Below, piece after piece: positions 42,182 through 51,462 of a DNA stretch of 64,000 bases (positions within the stretch are counted from its first letter, which is position 1; the number at the start of each line of letters is the position of its first letter). Source of the DNA: DAIOEK01 sp963828285. GTDB lineage: Bacteria > Chloroflexota > Anaerolineae > Anaerolineales > Anaerolineaceae. The translations under genes and the position numbers were made by a program. The stretch lies in assembly GCA_963828285.1 (NCBI GenBank), contig CAWHEB010000002.1:1488001-1552000 (forward strand), read 5' to 3'. The notes below the pieces were generated by a model. The model saw only the letters and a list, made by a program, of their open reading frames with translations, was not told the origin of the DNA and made no database searches.

Positions 42182-44692
42182 ATGAATAATAGGAAATTGA
42201 TTTTTATCCTGATTAGTGTGGTACTGGTTGTTTCAATAGGATGCTCTTTTATTCCAAAATCATTACAAAACTTATCGCAAACCGCCATACCGGCAGTACA
42301 AGAGCTCGTCCCAACTTTATCGTTATCAACGACTCCGGGCGTGGAAAGAATTGTTGGGGAGTTTAGCTATTCGAACGATTTCGTATTAGAGACCTATTAT
42401 GTTGAACAGGCCGTTGCCCTAGCAGATATGACCGGTTTTGTCCTTCGCGATAAAGAATGGTTGGTTCCGATAAATTCCCAATATCTCGGGTATATGGGTG
42501 TGGATTATGCAAATAATAAAGGTAACTTTGCGTTGGATCTGCCAATTCGTCCACGGGGTGAATTCAATGACGTGGATAATAATGGCAAAAAGGACACTGG
42601 AGTTCAGATCTATGCTGTTTCTTATTGGCCAAACTTAACCGGAGGACCTTACTCAGAAGGAGATGATCCGACGTATGGTTGGCCATCTTACCTTGCTTCG
42701 GTGAAAACCGATAGTGAGAATCAGGATGAAGTCAACGGCGGAAAGCTGGTGATCTGGTCACCGGATGACAAGCAGCAATTCCCAACCGGATTTGGAAGCG
42801 ATGACCTTCTGTTTACAAAGGATGACCCGGTCGGTCCCATTCAGGAAGGTTATTCCATCATCAATCTTGAATCGGAACCATTTGGGGTAACACGTAACAC
42901 TGAATCAAATCTCACTATTTACGAACCAGCAGACTTGGCTGTTAAAGACTATTCCGCAGATAGCTACTCGGAAGCTTTCAAGAAGATGTTTGACATCATC
43001 AGTAAGGAATATGCATTCAATGATATTTTAGGAAAAACTCCGGATTGGACGACCCTTTATCAAAAGATCGAACCAATGGTAAAAGAAGCTGAAGCAAATA
43101 GTGACCCAGTTGCTTTCTACAAAGCATTACAAGAATACACATTTGCTTTTAAAGATGGCCATGTTGGTGTATCCGGAGGTGAGGCGGAGAATCAGGTATT
43201 TTCCGAAGGTACCAGTTCCGGTTACGGCATGATGCTGCGGGTCCTTGATGATGGGAAGGTTCTAGCCACATTTGTAACCGAAAATGGACCAGCAGCCAAA
43301 GCCGGTGTCGAAAAAGGAAGCGAAATCATCAGTATCAATAAAGAACCGATTAGATCAGCAATTGACAAGGTTCTGCCATTATCCGGTCCTTTTTCTACTG
43401 ATTTTTCTTTGGTTTTCCAGCAGGCGCGGTACCTCATGCGCGCACCAGCGGGGACAAAAACCGTTTTTGAAATTGTACTTCCGCGCGGTACGAAAAAAAC
43501 TGTCACCATCACAGCAGAATCTGAACGCGAGAGTTACACACGCTCAAGTGTTTTTTATGGTTACGATTACAATTCATTACCGGTTGAATTCAAGATCCTG
43601 GATTCAGGTATCGGCTATGTAAAGATCAATTCGAACTATGATGATCTGGGTTTGGCTGTTCGATTATTCCAGCGAGCGATGACGACATTCACCAACAACC
43701 AAGTTCCGGGAATAGTTATAGATATGCGCCAAAATTCCGGAGGAGCTCCATTGGGATTGGCTGGATTCCTTTATGATAAAGAAATCCTGATGGGGCAATT
43801 GGAGTATTACAGCGATAAAACTGGAAAATTTGAACCTGAAGGACCACGCGAGAAGGTCCGCCCGAATGTGGAAAAATACACTTTCGATAAAATGGCTTTG
43901 TTGGTAGGACAGGCATGCGCTTCTGCCTGCGAGATCGAAGCGTACGGATTCAGTCAAGTACCTGGAATGATGGTATTTGGTGAGACTCCGTCTGCAGGCG
44001 TTGAAGCAGAAGTTGCGCGTGGGCAGTTCAATCTACCGGAAGGATTCTCGATTCAGGTTCCTACCGGAAGATTCAAACTTCCTGACGGTAGTATTTTCCT
44101 CGAAGGTAAGGGTGTTCAACTGACGAATCCCGTGCCTGTCAATGCCGAAAATGTACTCTCAGATACCGACTATATTCTCACTGCAGCTGAAGCGGAAGTG
44201 TTGAGACCGGATGGCGCAGGCGTTGTGCCGACGGCTCCCCCTGCCATCGTTTCGGTTGCCGATGCTCAATCGATATTACTTCAGGAATCAACCAGATTCC
44301 TTGAAAGCAACTCCAAAGAATACTATGAGAATGTCCTACAAGATGGAGAAAACTATATATACAACATTCCGATGGCAGCTTCGGAACCTTTGATCTGGAG
44401 CTTCCAATGGTGTGCAAAAGATCGAACTACTTTGGATGAAAATTATTCCGCAATCAAAGTCGCTTATAAACTTGAGACCACAGATATTAAACCTGAAAAT
44501 ATGAGCATTTTTGATTTCGATAGTCAAGACGGACAGTCGTGCCGGATAAATTATCTCATTCTCACAGATTGGCCGGCAGGTGAGCACCACTTGAAAACCA
44601 ATGTCTTATTCACAAAAGCTATCAATGATGGATTTTTGGATTACCCAAAATCCGGCTTCAGTTACGATTACACGGTTTATATACAGCCCTGA
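42182..44692 (+). CDS. S41-family peptidase lipoprotein (C-terminal processing protease-like)
   Basis: An 836-residue exported protease. The lipoprotein signal ends VSIGC (residues about 16-20). A S41 N-terminal helical region is followed by a PDZ domain (VTENGPAAKAGVEKGSEIISIN) and the S41 catalytic core with VIDMRQNSGGAP and ACASACEIEAYGF, the latter carrying the likely nucleophile Ser. The last ~180 residues are an unassigned extracellular domain. GGGAG precedes ATG 42182 better than ATG 42179. A TATAAT at 42133-42138 may be its -10. Isolated gene between a tRNA and a convergent MFS gene. Confidence 0.85.
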   Translation: MNNRKLIFILISVVLVVSIGCSFIPKSLQNLSQTAIPAVQELVPTLSLSTTPGVERIVGEFSYSNDFVLETYYVEQAVALADMTGFVLRDKEWLVPINSQYLGYMGVDYANNKGNFALDLPIRPRGEFNDVDNNGKKDTGVQIYAVSYWPNLTGGPYSEGDDPTYGWPSYLASVKTDSENQDEVNGGKLVIWSPDDKQQFPTGFGSDDLLFTKDDPVGPIQEGYSIINLESEPFGVTRNTESNLTIYEPADLAVKDYSADSYSEAFKKMFDIISKEYAFNDILGKTPDWTTLYQKIEPMVKEAEANSDPVAFYKALQEYTFAFKDGHVGVSGGEAENQVFSEGTSSGYGMMLRVLDDGKVLATFVTENGPAAKAGVEKGSEIISINKEPIRSAIDKVLPLSGPFSTDFSLVFQQARYLMRAPAGTKTVFEIVLPRGTKKTVTITAESERESYTRSSVFYGYDYNSLPVEFKILDSGIGYVKINSNYDDLGLAVRLFQRAMTTFTNNQVPGIVIDMRQNSGGAPLGLAGFLYDKEILMGQLEYYSDKTGKFEPEGPREKVRPNVEKYTFDKMALLVGQACASACEIEAYGFSQVPGMMVFGETPSAGVEAEVARGQFNLPEGFSIQVPTGRFKLPDGSIFLEGKGVQLTNPVPVNAENVLSDTDYILTAAEAEVLRPDGAGVVPTAPPAIVSVADAQSILLQESTRFLESNSKEYYENVLQDGENYIYNIPMAASEPLIWSFQWCAKDRTTLDENYSAIKVAYKLETTDIKPENMSIFDFDSQDGQSCRINYLILTDWPAGEHHLKTNVLFTKAINDGFLDYPKSGFSYDYTVYIQP

Positions 44693-44701
44693 TCAATTTA
44701 A

Positions 44702-44740
44702 CAATATAACGGCCTCACTCTGAGTGAGGCCGTTATATTG
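44702..44740. terminator. Bidirectional hairpin between convergent genes
   Basis: A perfect 19-bp inverted repeat (44702-44720 with 44722-44740; AT-rich base, GC-rich top) lies between the S41 protease and the convergent MFS gene. T-rich flanks on both strands. Confidence 0.75.
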
Positions 44741-44751
44741 TTTCCACAGGA

Positions 44752-46110
44752 TTATACCGATGATTCTGCGGTCAATAACTTTTTCCGAGACCAAAACCAA
44801 AGAAAAGCCAGAATTAAGCCTCCAATAAGGAATGGATAAACTGGTCCGAATCCCTGAAATATCGCCCCTCCGGCTACAGGAGCTATAGCGTTTGCCCCCG
44901 ACAGTAAAGCTGCAGATATTCCCAGTATGCCACCGATCTCATCAGGATTTACCGACTTTGTGATCATGCTATTAATGGAGGGTTGAAGAACCCCGCCGCC
45001 AATCGCAGCTGGAATCATGGATGCGAGCAACCAGATCAATCCAAGATACCCCTTTGAACTTTCATCCGGTAAAGAGATCTTCAGTGAATGCGTCGGCGGT
45101 GTTTCACCTGGAAGAACCCGGGTCTGGGTCATACTTTGTTCCGTGGTCGCGCGGTTGTACCATGGAACGGGTATGGCTGGTGTGAGCGAAGAGATGATCA
45201 ACCCAAAAGCAAGAACGATCAATCCCATTTTGATCAACCAGGAATCTCCAAATTTTCGACTCCAACGGCCAATAAAGTAACCTTGTACCAGGACGACCAG
45301 GATACCAACAAAAACAAATAAAATCGCATTTCCACTCGCGTCCAATCCCAATCTGTTTAATGAGAACAGGCTTAAAAGTTGTTCAAAACCTCCGAAGGCA
45401 ACCTGTTGAAAAAACATGAGAACAAGCAGGTAACCAACCAATGGTCGTTTGAGTGTTTCAAACATCGCTTTTAGGCTGATTACATTCTTTACCGATTTCA
45501 ATTGCGTACTTGCCTGGTGGGTTTCTTTCAATAATAACCAAGTGGCCAAGATTGAAATAAAAGAAAAACCGGCAGCCACCAAAGCGGGAACGTGGAAATT
45601 ATTGTTACTAATCAATAACGAAAGAAAAGCGATCACCGGACCAAACACAAATCCAATCCCGAATGCGGCACCTATCAACCCAAGTCCCTGCGTACGAGTC
45701 CTGGGAGTTGTACTGTCGCTGATGACTGCTTGAGCAGTTGAAATGTTGGCTCCGGAGAGACCATCTATGACTCTGCTTAGTACGATCATCCAGATCGACC
45801 CTGCGGTTCCAAGAAGGATAAAACCAATTAATGTCCCAATCTGACTGGCAAGGAGGATGGGTTTTCGGCCATACCGGTCAGATAGTCTGCCGAGTATAGG
45901 TGTCCCCACAAACTGTGCTACTGGATACACAGCACCTAATAAGCCGATCATTAACGGGTTTATTCCAAACGTTGCCGCATACATAGGCAACAATGGAATA
46001 ATGATGGTCAGACCCAATAGATCAATCAGGACGATAATAAAAACGGGTACGATCTTTTTAAAATCGAGTTTTTCTGAACTTGGTTCAATAACAGTATGTT
46101 TAGATTCCAT
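44752..46110 (-). CDS. MFS transporter (TetA/multidrug type)
   Basis: A 452-residue major facilitator with 12 TM helices, an enlarged loop of about 50 residues after TM8 (SLTPAIPVPWYNRATTEQ) and the motif A GRLSDRYGRKPILL (residues about 75-88). IIPLLPMYAATFG and SRVIDGLSGANIS resemble tetracycline/drug efflux members. The substrate is unknown. It is the last gene of a PadR-regulated operon, which favours export of a toxic compound. Confidence 0.85.
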   Translation of the reverse strand: MESKHTVIEPSSEKLDFKKIVPVFIIVLIDLLGLTIIIPLLPMYAATFGINPLMIGLLGAVYPVAQFVGTPILGRLSDRYGRKPILLASQIGTLIGFILLGTAGSIWMIVLSRVIDGLSGANISTAQAVISDSTTPRTRTQGLGLIGAAFGIGFVFGPVIAFLSLLISNNNFHVPALVAAGFSFISILATWLLLKETHQASTQLKSVKNVISLKAMFETLKRPLVGYLLVLMFFQQVAFGGFEQLLSLFSLNRLGLDASGNAILFVFVGILVVLVQGYFIGRWSRKFGDSWLIKMGLIVLAFGLIISSLTPAIPVPWYNRATTEQSMTQTRVLPGETPPTHSLKISLPDESSKGYLGLIWLLASMIPAAIGGGVLQPSINSMITKSVNPDEIGGILGISAALLSGANAIAPVAGGAIFQGFGPVYPFLIGGLILAFLWFWSRKKLLTAESSV

Positions 46111-46151
46111 AAACCAGTTACCTTTAGTAATAAATATTTTGAGTTATTTCT

Positions 46152-46619
46152 TTAGATGAGAAAATAAGCCAGGCTAGTTTCCAATTCCGTTTCCACCCAG
46201 GGGATAGCAAGCAGAATGAGAACCAGAGCAATCGCGACCAATACACCCAATTTCCTATATTTATCCTTATCCGTAGAGAGTTTCGATATTTGAGGTTTGA
46301 TCAGATGCAATAACACTGCTGAGGCGATCATTGCAATGGGATGAACAACTCCGATCAATATATAACCGGGAGTCTGAACAGTGGAAAGCAAATTTCCGTA
46401 TATGGCAGTTGTTTTAGGACTGAGGACAAAGTAAAGGATTAATCCAAGCACCAACTGCAGATCGACCAATCCTCCTAATGCAGCTACGATCCGAGCTTCA
46501 AATATTCCCCATGTTTTTCCTCTGCGAAAACCTATCCAAGACCAGTAGATGGATCCCAACATTATCAAGAGCAATATCCACCTTACAATTGAATGTGTTT
46601 CTTTAATGATCTCGTACAT
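46152..46619 (-). CDS. Hypothetical four-TM protein
   Basis: A 155-residue protein with four hydrophobic helices (residues about 12-30, 43-67, 84-108, 124-142). It has His near residues 9, 93 and 103; paired His in such bundles can bind haem, but no cytochrome motif is recognised. Located between the PadR regulator and the MFS transporter with 21- and 41-bp gaps, so it is likely regulated with them. Function unknown. Confidence 0.65.
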   Translation of the reverse strand: MYEIIKETHSIVRWILLLIMLGSIYWSWIGFRRGKTWGIFEARIVAALGGLVDLQLVLGLILYFVLSPKTTAIYGNLLSTVQTPGYILIGVVHPIAMIASAVLLHLIKPQISKLSTDKDKYRKLGVLVAIALVLILLAIPWVETELETSLAYFLI

Positions 46620-46640
46620 ATCCCCTCCTTTTTGAAACCT

Positions 46641-47156
46641 TTATTTTGCTTTATGTTTAAGCCGGTTTAGAACCTCTTCCAACCAATCCAATTCGTGCTC
46701 CAAATGTAAATGTAAGTGTTCCAACATCCAACCAGTCTTACCTTCATGTACTGGCGCCTGTGAGATCCGGTCACGTTCATTGGATAGGGCTAGTTTTCGA
46801 TTCTCCAGTAGTGAAATTGCCTCTGTTTGATCGATATCATCCATGAATACCATCCCAAAGTCTCCGCTAAAGCTGATCGGGATGAATTTTGCCAGGTTTT
46901 CACGGAGCAACCTGAGATAAGCAGATTCTCCATCCGGGGTAAGTGTATACACTTTTCTTGGAGGACGTTTCCCATCCTGTTCTTCTTCTGAATGGATCCA
47001 ACCAAGCCTGTCCATCTTTTCAAGTAAAAAATATGCTGTTGGACGTTTCAGGGAATTACAAGACAACATGGCTCTGTCGATAAATTCCAGAAGTTGGTAG
47101 CCATGCATGGATTGTTTTCTTAGTAATCCGAGTAGAAGAAGTTCGTTGTCATCCAT
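46641..47156 (-). CDS. PadR-family transcriptional regulator
   Basis: A 171-residue regulator. The PadR winged helix is at residues about 4-80 (LLLLGLLRKQSMHGYQLLEFID, RPTAYFLLEKMDRLGWI, RKVYTLTPDG) and a helical C-terminal dimerisation region ends in His-rich LEHLHLHLEHELDWLEEV. ATG 47156 is used; a TTG two codons upstream is less likely. It heads an operon with a membrane protein and an MFS exporter. A palindrome overlapping its promoter suggests autorepression relieved by a drug-like ligand. Confidence 0.87.
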   Translation of the reverse strand: MDDNELLLLGLLRKQSMHGYQLLEFIDRAMLSCNSLKRPTAYFLLEKMDRLGWIHSEEEQDGKRPPRKVYTLTPDGESAYLRLLRENLAKFIPISFSGDFGMVFMDDIDQTEAISLLENRKLALSNERDRISQAPVHEGKTGWMLEHLHLHLEHELDWLEEVLNRLKHKAK

Positions 47157-47169
47157 AGTCAATATTTAT

Positions 47170-47192
47170 TAGTCAATTCTGACTATATTATA
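47170..47192 (-). promoter_or_regulatory. PadR operon promoter and operator
   Basis: The minus strand has TATAAT (47187-47192 on the plus strand as ATTATA), directly followed by the perfect palindrome TAGTCA-N4-TGACTA (47170-47185). A further half-site TTGACTA lies at about 47157-47163, next to the start codon. Confidence 0.6.
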
Positions 47193-47248
47193 AAGATATA
47201 TCCAAGAATATCTTCTGCTTTGTATAAGCAGAAAATATATTAAATCGT

Positions 47249-50101
47249 TTATTTAACCAATAGTTGAATTTTTAAACTCGTTGATATATTCCCTGCTTGA
47301 TCTTCTGCTTCCACAACAAGAGTATGTTCACCGGGTACGGAATCCCAATTAATCGCAAAAGGTTCGCTAATAAGTGCGGCCACGATACTACCATCGATGA
47401 TGATCCGAATTTCTTTGATACCAACGTTGTCCTTGGTGATCGCGCGGATGAATATGGAGGGCATGTCATTCTGATTGATGGTCAGGTTAGCTGCCGGATA
47501 TGCGATTCCCACTTCCGGTTTAATATTGTCGACGACAACCTGGGTAAATGTATTTCTTACCACTTGCGAAGTATCAACCACCTGGAGTCGCAGCACAGCC
47601 AACCCATTCAATCCGGTGGTATCCCAGGTACCTAAAACAGATTCAACAATCGGTTTTTCTCCATCCGTTCCGATCTGCTGCCACTCAGTGGGATTTAATC
47701 CTATACCATAATGCAGTCTATAGACCGCAAAATCCTTTGCTGATGCACTTCCGTTGATTTCCACTTTCCCCTTGACGATTTGGAAAATCTCCGGAGTACT
47801 AAAGTGGACTGCTGGATCAACTTGAGCATTCCTGATCATGTCATAATCGGTGGGTGGAACCGGTAACCCGGCTTTAATCGCCCATTGGCGATAATCAGTT
47901 GGAGTATTCAGAAATGTCTGTTCTTTCACCAAATTTTCCGGGGTAAATACTGTAGCCAACCGATTGGTTTCCGCATTGATAGCATACTTAGAATAGAGAG
48001 TATCGATGGTCAAAGGTTCATTCCCTATCAGGAATAGATCTTCCTGGACCTGCGGACAATCAGTCGACGGGAGATTGCCAGATGGAACGCAAACCTGAAC
48101 ATGAGCTATTCCTGCGGGTTCAATGAACCTGGTTTCAGCATAACCCTTTAATGAAGTCAGCATGGCTGCCCGCCAGAGACCACTGGACCAACGGGGATCA
48201 ACCTTTACTGATTCGCTGTCAGGTTGTGTTCCGATCCATGCGATGATCGTCCTTTGGGGAGTATAGCCTGCTGCCCAACTTTGGTTGAACAACCCAGTCG
48301 TATCCACCAACACCGCAGTATCCCGGCTGGTTTCTAAAATCGAGGAGATCCCGGTTGATTTTTGCCTGGTATTCGAATCGTTCAGAACAGAGGTCAGCAG
48401 ATAAGTTACCTGGGGGCTGACAATCGAGATTTCTGCGGGTGTTTCAAATTCATATATCAATTGATTATTGGCGTCCCAAACTTTTTCAATAAAAACAGGC
48501 TGAGGGTTGCCTTCAGATCTGGTCTGGAGGCCACGGATATAGCCGCCTGATGCGATCTGATTATAAAAAGCAGTCACCTGGATCTCAGAAATGAGTTGCG
48601 CTTCAATTTTTGGATCTTCACCTTCCAGTTTTACATGAATCTCATTGGCGTCCAGAAATCTATTGAAGCTGGAGGGACCCATACGATCAAGAAGCTGGGA
48701 TATGGGTGCAGAATCATTTTGGATCAACGCTGTTCGGATATTCACAGGGCCAACATGCTTTTCTTTCGAACTAATCACTTCTTCAGTGGTTGCAGGAACA
48801 TCCCAAACCAACGACGCAGGAGCGAAGCCCTGGGTGAAGGCGTTAAGGTAAACAGCAGGATACAGGATGGAACCGGACGGATGTGTGGTAGCGCCTTTTG
48901 ATGAACCGTTATATTTCAGTCCACTAACATAGGCAGCTACCTTTGAATTATCCACATCCATCACGATTATGCTCGCCGATAAATCGTCCTGTGGTAAGGA
49001 ATCTCCCGGTGGTAAAAGAGGCAAAAGCCGCGATGACTGGCATGTCCGCATAAGGGCTATATTATCTCCATCATTACCACCGATGGCACTTATTTGTGCT
49101 CGGATCATACATTCCATGGCATTTTGAAGGTCTTGATCGAGTGTGGTCTGGACGATGATGCCACCCCGTTCCAAGCGTTCTTTACCGATCACCTTCTCCA
49201 ATTGCAGCATGGCATGATCGATGAATGCCTGGTTTTTTTGATCTGGGGTTTTTGCTGCTGAAGGAAAAGGAACAACCACTTGAACAGCGACATTAGCTAC
49301 TCCAGCTGTGATCACCTTTTGAGAGGCCATTGTTTTCAAAACCTGTATCTGCAATGCCCGTGCACCTTTAGGGGAATCCCATGGATTTAAAGCCGGAGCC
49401 GCTGCAGTACCAGCGAGAATGGCTGCTTCGGGAAGTGTCAGGTCTGTGCTTGATTTACCGAAGTAGGTTTGGGCAGCCGCTTCCACACCATATGCGTAGT
49501 TCCCATTGTTAAGGCTGTTTATGTACCATTCCAAAACTTTTTCCCGCCCGTACCGGGCAACCAGTTGCGCGGCGAGAATTCTCTCACGGACCGCCCTGCG
49601 GGATTCACTTTTTTCCTGGGACAGCAGTATGCTATATACCAATCTCTGGGCAATGGTGGGATGCTCATCAGGATTGGTGATGTTTAATGTAAATCCCGGA
49701 GAAGACCAGAATCGGGGTTCAAGAATTGCCACTAACGCATCCAAATAATCCTGTGAGACATGCCCGCCAATCCCTTTGATTCGTATATACTGACGTTGAA
49801 CACCAGGAGTTGTTAATTCGAACAGGACATTAGAACCATCCCTGTCAAGAAGACGTGAGGGTCTGGTAAAGATCGCAGATTGAGCATTAATTTCAGCGGG
49901 GATTCTATCAATGGAAGGTAGATCAGAGGTGAGTGATGTGTATTGCCAGCCGAAAATAATAATGAAAAAGATTAAAACACTAATCAGTAAAGCAGCCAGT
50001 GACCAAGCAACACGACCAGCCAGTTGCATGCTTTTTATCCGAAACGAAAGACGGCGATCTTTGCGAGCTTTCGTCAGCAGGTAGATGTGAATCTTGCTCA
50101 T
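47249..50101 (-). CDS. PBP1C-like bifunctional penicillin-binding protein with degenerate transpeptidase motifs
   Basis: A 950-residue membrane-anchored protein: TM helix at residues about 33-53, GT51 glycosyltransferase domain (about 85-260; LEPRFWSSPGF, TIAQRLV, RERILAAQL, GVEAAAQTYFG), transpeptidase domain (about 365-660), then a C-terminal Ig-like/Big region. In the transpeptidase the usual GSxFKP reads GSILYP (SxxK Lys lost), the SxN motif is replaced by NDSAP, and KTGT is replaced by VDTTG. The GT motif 1 has EP instead of ED and the GGST motif is not kept. The protein may be a structural pseudoenzyme. Its start overlaps the folP stop (ATGA). Confidence 0.82.
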   Translation of the reverse strand: MSKIHIYLLTKARKDRRLSFRIKSMQLAGRVAWSLAALLISVLIFFIIIFGWQYTSLTSDLPSIDRIPAEINAQSAIFTRPSRLLDRDGSNVLFELTTPGVQRQYIRIKGIGGHVSQDYLDALVAILEPRFWSSPGFTLNITNPDEHPTIAQRLVYSILLSQEKSESRRAVRERILAAQLVARYGREKVLEWYINSLNNGNYAYGVEAAAQTYFGKSSTDLTLPEAAILAGTAAAPALNPWDSPKGARALQIQVLKTMASQKVITAGVANVAVQVVVPFPSAAKTPDQKNQAFIDHAMLQLEKVIGKERLERGGIIVQTTLDQDLQNAMECMIRAQISAIGGNDGDNIALMRTCQSSRLLPLLPPGDSLPQDDLSASIIVMDVDNSKVAAYVSGLKYNGSSKGATTHPSGSILYPAVYLNAFTQGFAPASLVWDVPATTEEVISSKEKHVGPVNIRTALIQNDSAPISQLLDRMGPSSFNRFLDANEIHVKLEGEDPKIEAQLISEIQVTAFYNQIASGGYIRGLQTRSEGNPQPVFIEKVWDANNQLIYEFETPAEISIVSPQVTYLLTSVLNDSNTRQKSTGISSILETSRDTAVLVDTTGLFNQSWAAGYTPQRTIIAWIGTQPDSESVKVDPRWSSGLWRAAMLTSLKGYAETRFIEPAGIAHVQVCVPSGNLPSTDCPQVQEDLFLIGNEPLTIDTLYSKYAINAETNRLATVFTPENLVKEQTFLNTPTDYRQWAIKAGLPVPPTDYDMIRNAQVDPAVHFSTPEIFQIVKGKVEINGSASAKDFAVYRLHYGIGLNPTEWQQIGTDGEKPIVESVLGTWDTTGLNGLAVLRLQVVDTSQVVRNTFTQVVVDNIKPEVGIAYPAANLTINQNDMPSIFIRAITKDNVGIKEIRIIIDGSIVAALISEPFAINWDSVPGEHTLVVEAEDQAGNISTSLKIQLLVK

Positions 50102-50985
50102 GATCTCCGCACTATCGCATCTGTCATTTTTGCTACACGAATAGCTGCCAACACATCGTGAGCACGAATAATATCTACACCGCGGACGATCCCAACACTG
50201 ATTGCTGCCAGTGTCCCCTCAAGACGTTGATCAGGTGGCACATCCAGTGTATAGCCAATAAACGATTTTCTGGACGGTCCAAGCAAAACCGGGTAACCCA
50301 ATTGCCGGATCTCCCCTAACCGGTCTATGAGATCCAAGTTTTGTCGCACGGTCTTTCCGAAACCGATTCCGGGGTCGAGAATGATCTGTTCTTTTTTTAC
50401 CCCTGCCCGTGTGGCAATCTGTACACTCTCCAACAATTCCCTTTTTACATCCTCAAGGAGGTTCTTGTAGTCGGCTCCCAAATACATTCCGCCGAGTCTC
50501 TCTTGCAGTGCTATTTCATTTGGTTTTGAGCGGTTGTGCATAAGGATAACCTTACAATCCGCTTTGGCCGCGACTGATCCAATTTCCGGGTCTGCCCGAA
50601 AACCCCAAACATCATTTATCCACTTTGCTCCAGCAGCCAATGCGGATGATGCAACAACAGCCTTGGATGTGTCAACCGAAATCGTAATCTCCCTTTGTTT
50701 TCTGATCGCTTCAATGACTGGGATAACCCTATCGATCTCCTGCTGTATGGACACAGGTTCAGACCCGGGGCGTGTTGATTCACCACCAATATCCAGGATA
50801 TCCACTCCGGCTGATATAAATTTTTCTGCCTGTTTCAATGCAGTTTTAATGACATCCCGCGTTTTCCAGATTCCATCACCGGAAAAGCTGTCGGGAGTTA
50901 CATTAATAATCCCCATAACATAGGTTCTTGCACCCCATATCATCGAAGTATCAGACAACAAGCTGCTCCCATTTCTTGATCCCAT
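50098..50985 (-). CDS. folP: Dihydropteroate synthase
   Basis: Condenses p-aminobenzoate with the pterin pyrophosphate made by FolK. VMGIINVTPDSFSGDG, DIGGESTRPGSEPVS, ILDPGIGFGKT and LGPSRKSFIG (late) are the family signatures. 295 residues from ATG 50985, which has AGGA upstream and overlaps the folK end by 35 bp; ATG 50943 is an alternative start. Translationally coupled both to folK and to the PBP gene downstream. Confidence 0.93.
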   Translation of the reverse strand: MGSRNGSSLLSDTSMIWGARTYVMGIINVTPDSFSGDGIWKTRDVIKTALKQAEKFISAGVDILDIGGESTRPGSEPVSIQQEIDRVIPVIEAIRKQREITISVDTSKAVVASSALAAGAKWINDVWGFRADPEIGSVAAKADCKVILMHNRSKPNEIALQERLGGMYLGADYKNLLEDVKRELLESVQIATRAGVKKEQIILDPGIGFGKTVRQNLDLIDRLGEIRQLGYPVLLGPSRKSFIGYTLDVPPDQRLEGTLAAISVGIVRGVDIIRAHDVLAAIRVAKMTDAIVRRS

Positions 50986-51460
50986 CGGATCCTATTGCCA
51001 GATACACCTCACTCACTGTTCGATCAATCCCAGGAATGATCAGATCGGGAGTCAGATCGTTCAATGGAGCCATCACAAAGGTTCGCTCGGTCAATCGCGG
51101 ATGTGGAATGATCAATGTCTCAGTGCATAATTTGAGCTGGTCAAAGAGCAAGATGTCAATATCAATATTCCGCGGACCATTCTTAATTGTCTTCTGTCGA
51201 CCCATCATTTTTTCGATAGATTTCAATGTGATGATAAGTTCTGTTGGAGCTGTATTACATTCACAGATAATCACCATGTTCAAAAAATCGGATTGTTCCA
51301 AAAATCCCCAAGGCTTTGTCTCGTAAATGGGAGACCTCTGTTTGATGATGATATTCTTCTGCTCAATGGATTCCATCGCCTTCTGCAAATTTGTGAATCT
51401 GGGTTCGATGTTCGATCCCAGCGCAAGAAATACAGTATGCAATGCCGTGACTTTAACCAT
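50951..51460 (-). CDS. folK: 6-hydroxymethyl-7,8-dihydropterin pyrophosphokinase
   Basis: Transfers pyrophosphate from ATP to hydroxymethyl-dihydropterin. Seen are LALGSNIEPR, SPIYETKPWGF, NGPRNIDIDILLFD (metal-binding Asp pair) and HPRLTERTFV. 169 residues from ATG 51460, 2 bp after the homoserine dehydrogenase stop. A longer in-frame ATG at 51493 would overlap hom and is less likely. The folate pair folK-folP sits in a mixed housekeeping operon. Confidence 0.92.
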   Translation of the reverse strand: MVKVTALHTVFLALGSNIEPRFTNLQKAMESIEQKNIIIKQRSPIYETKPWGFLEQSDFLNMVIICECNTAPTELIITLKSIEKMMGRQKTIKNGPRNIDIDILLFDQLKLCTETLIIPHPRLTERTFVMAPLNDLTPDLIIPGIDRTVSEVYLAIGSDGIKKWEQLVV

Positions 51461-51462
51461 GA

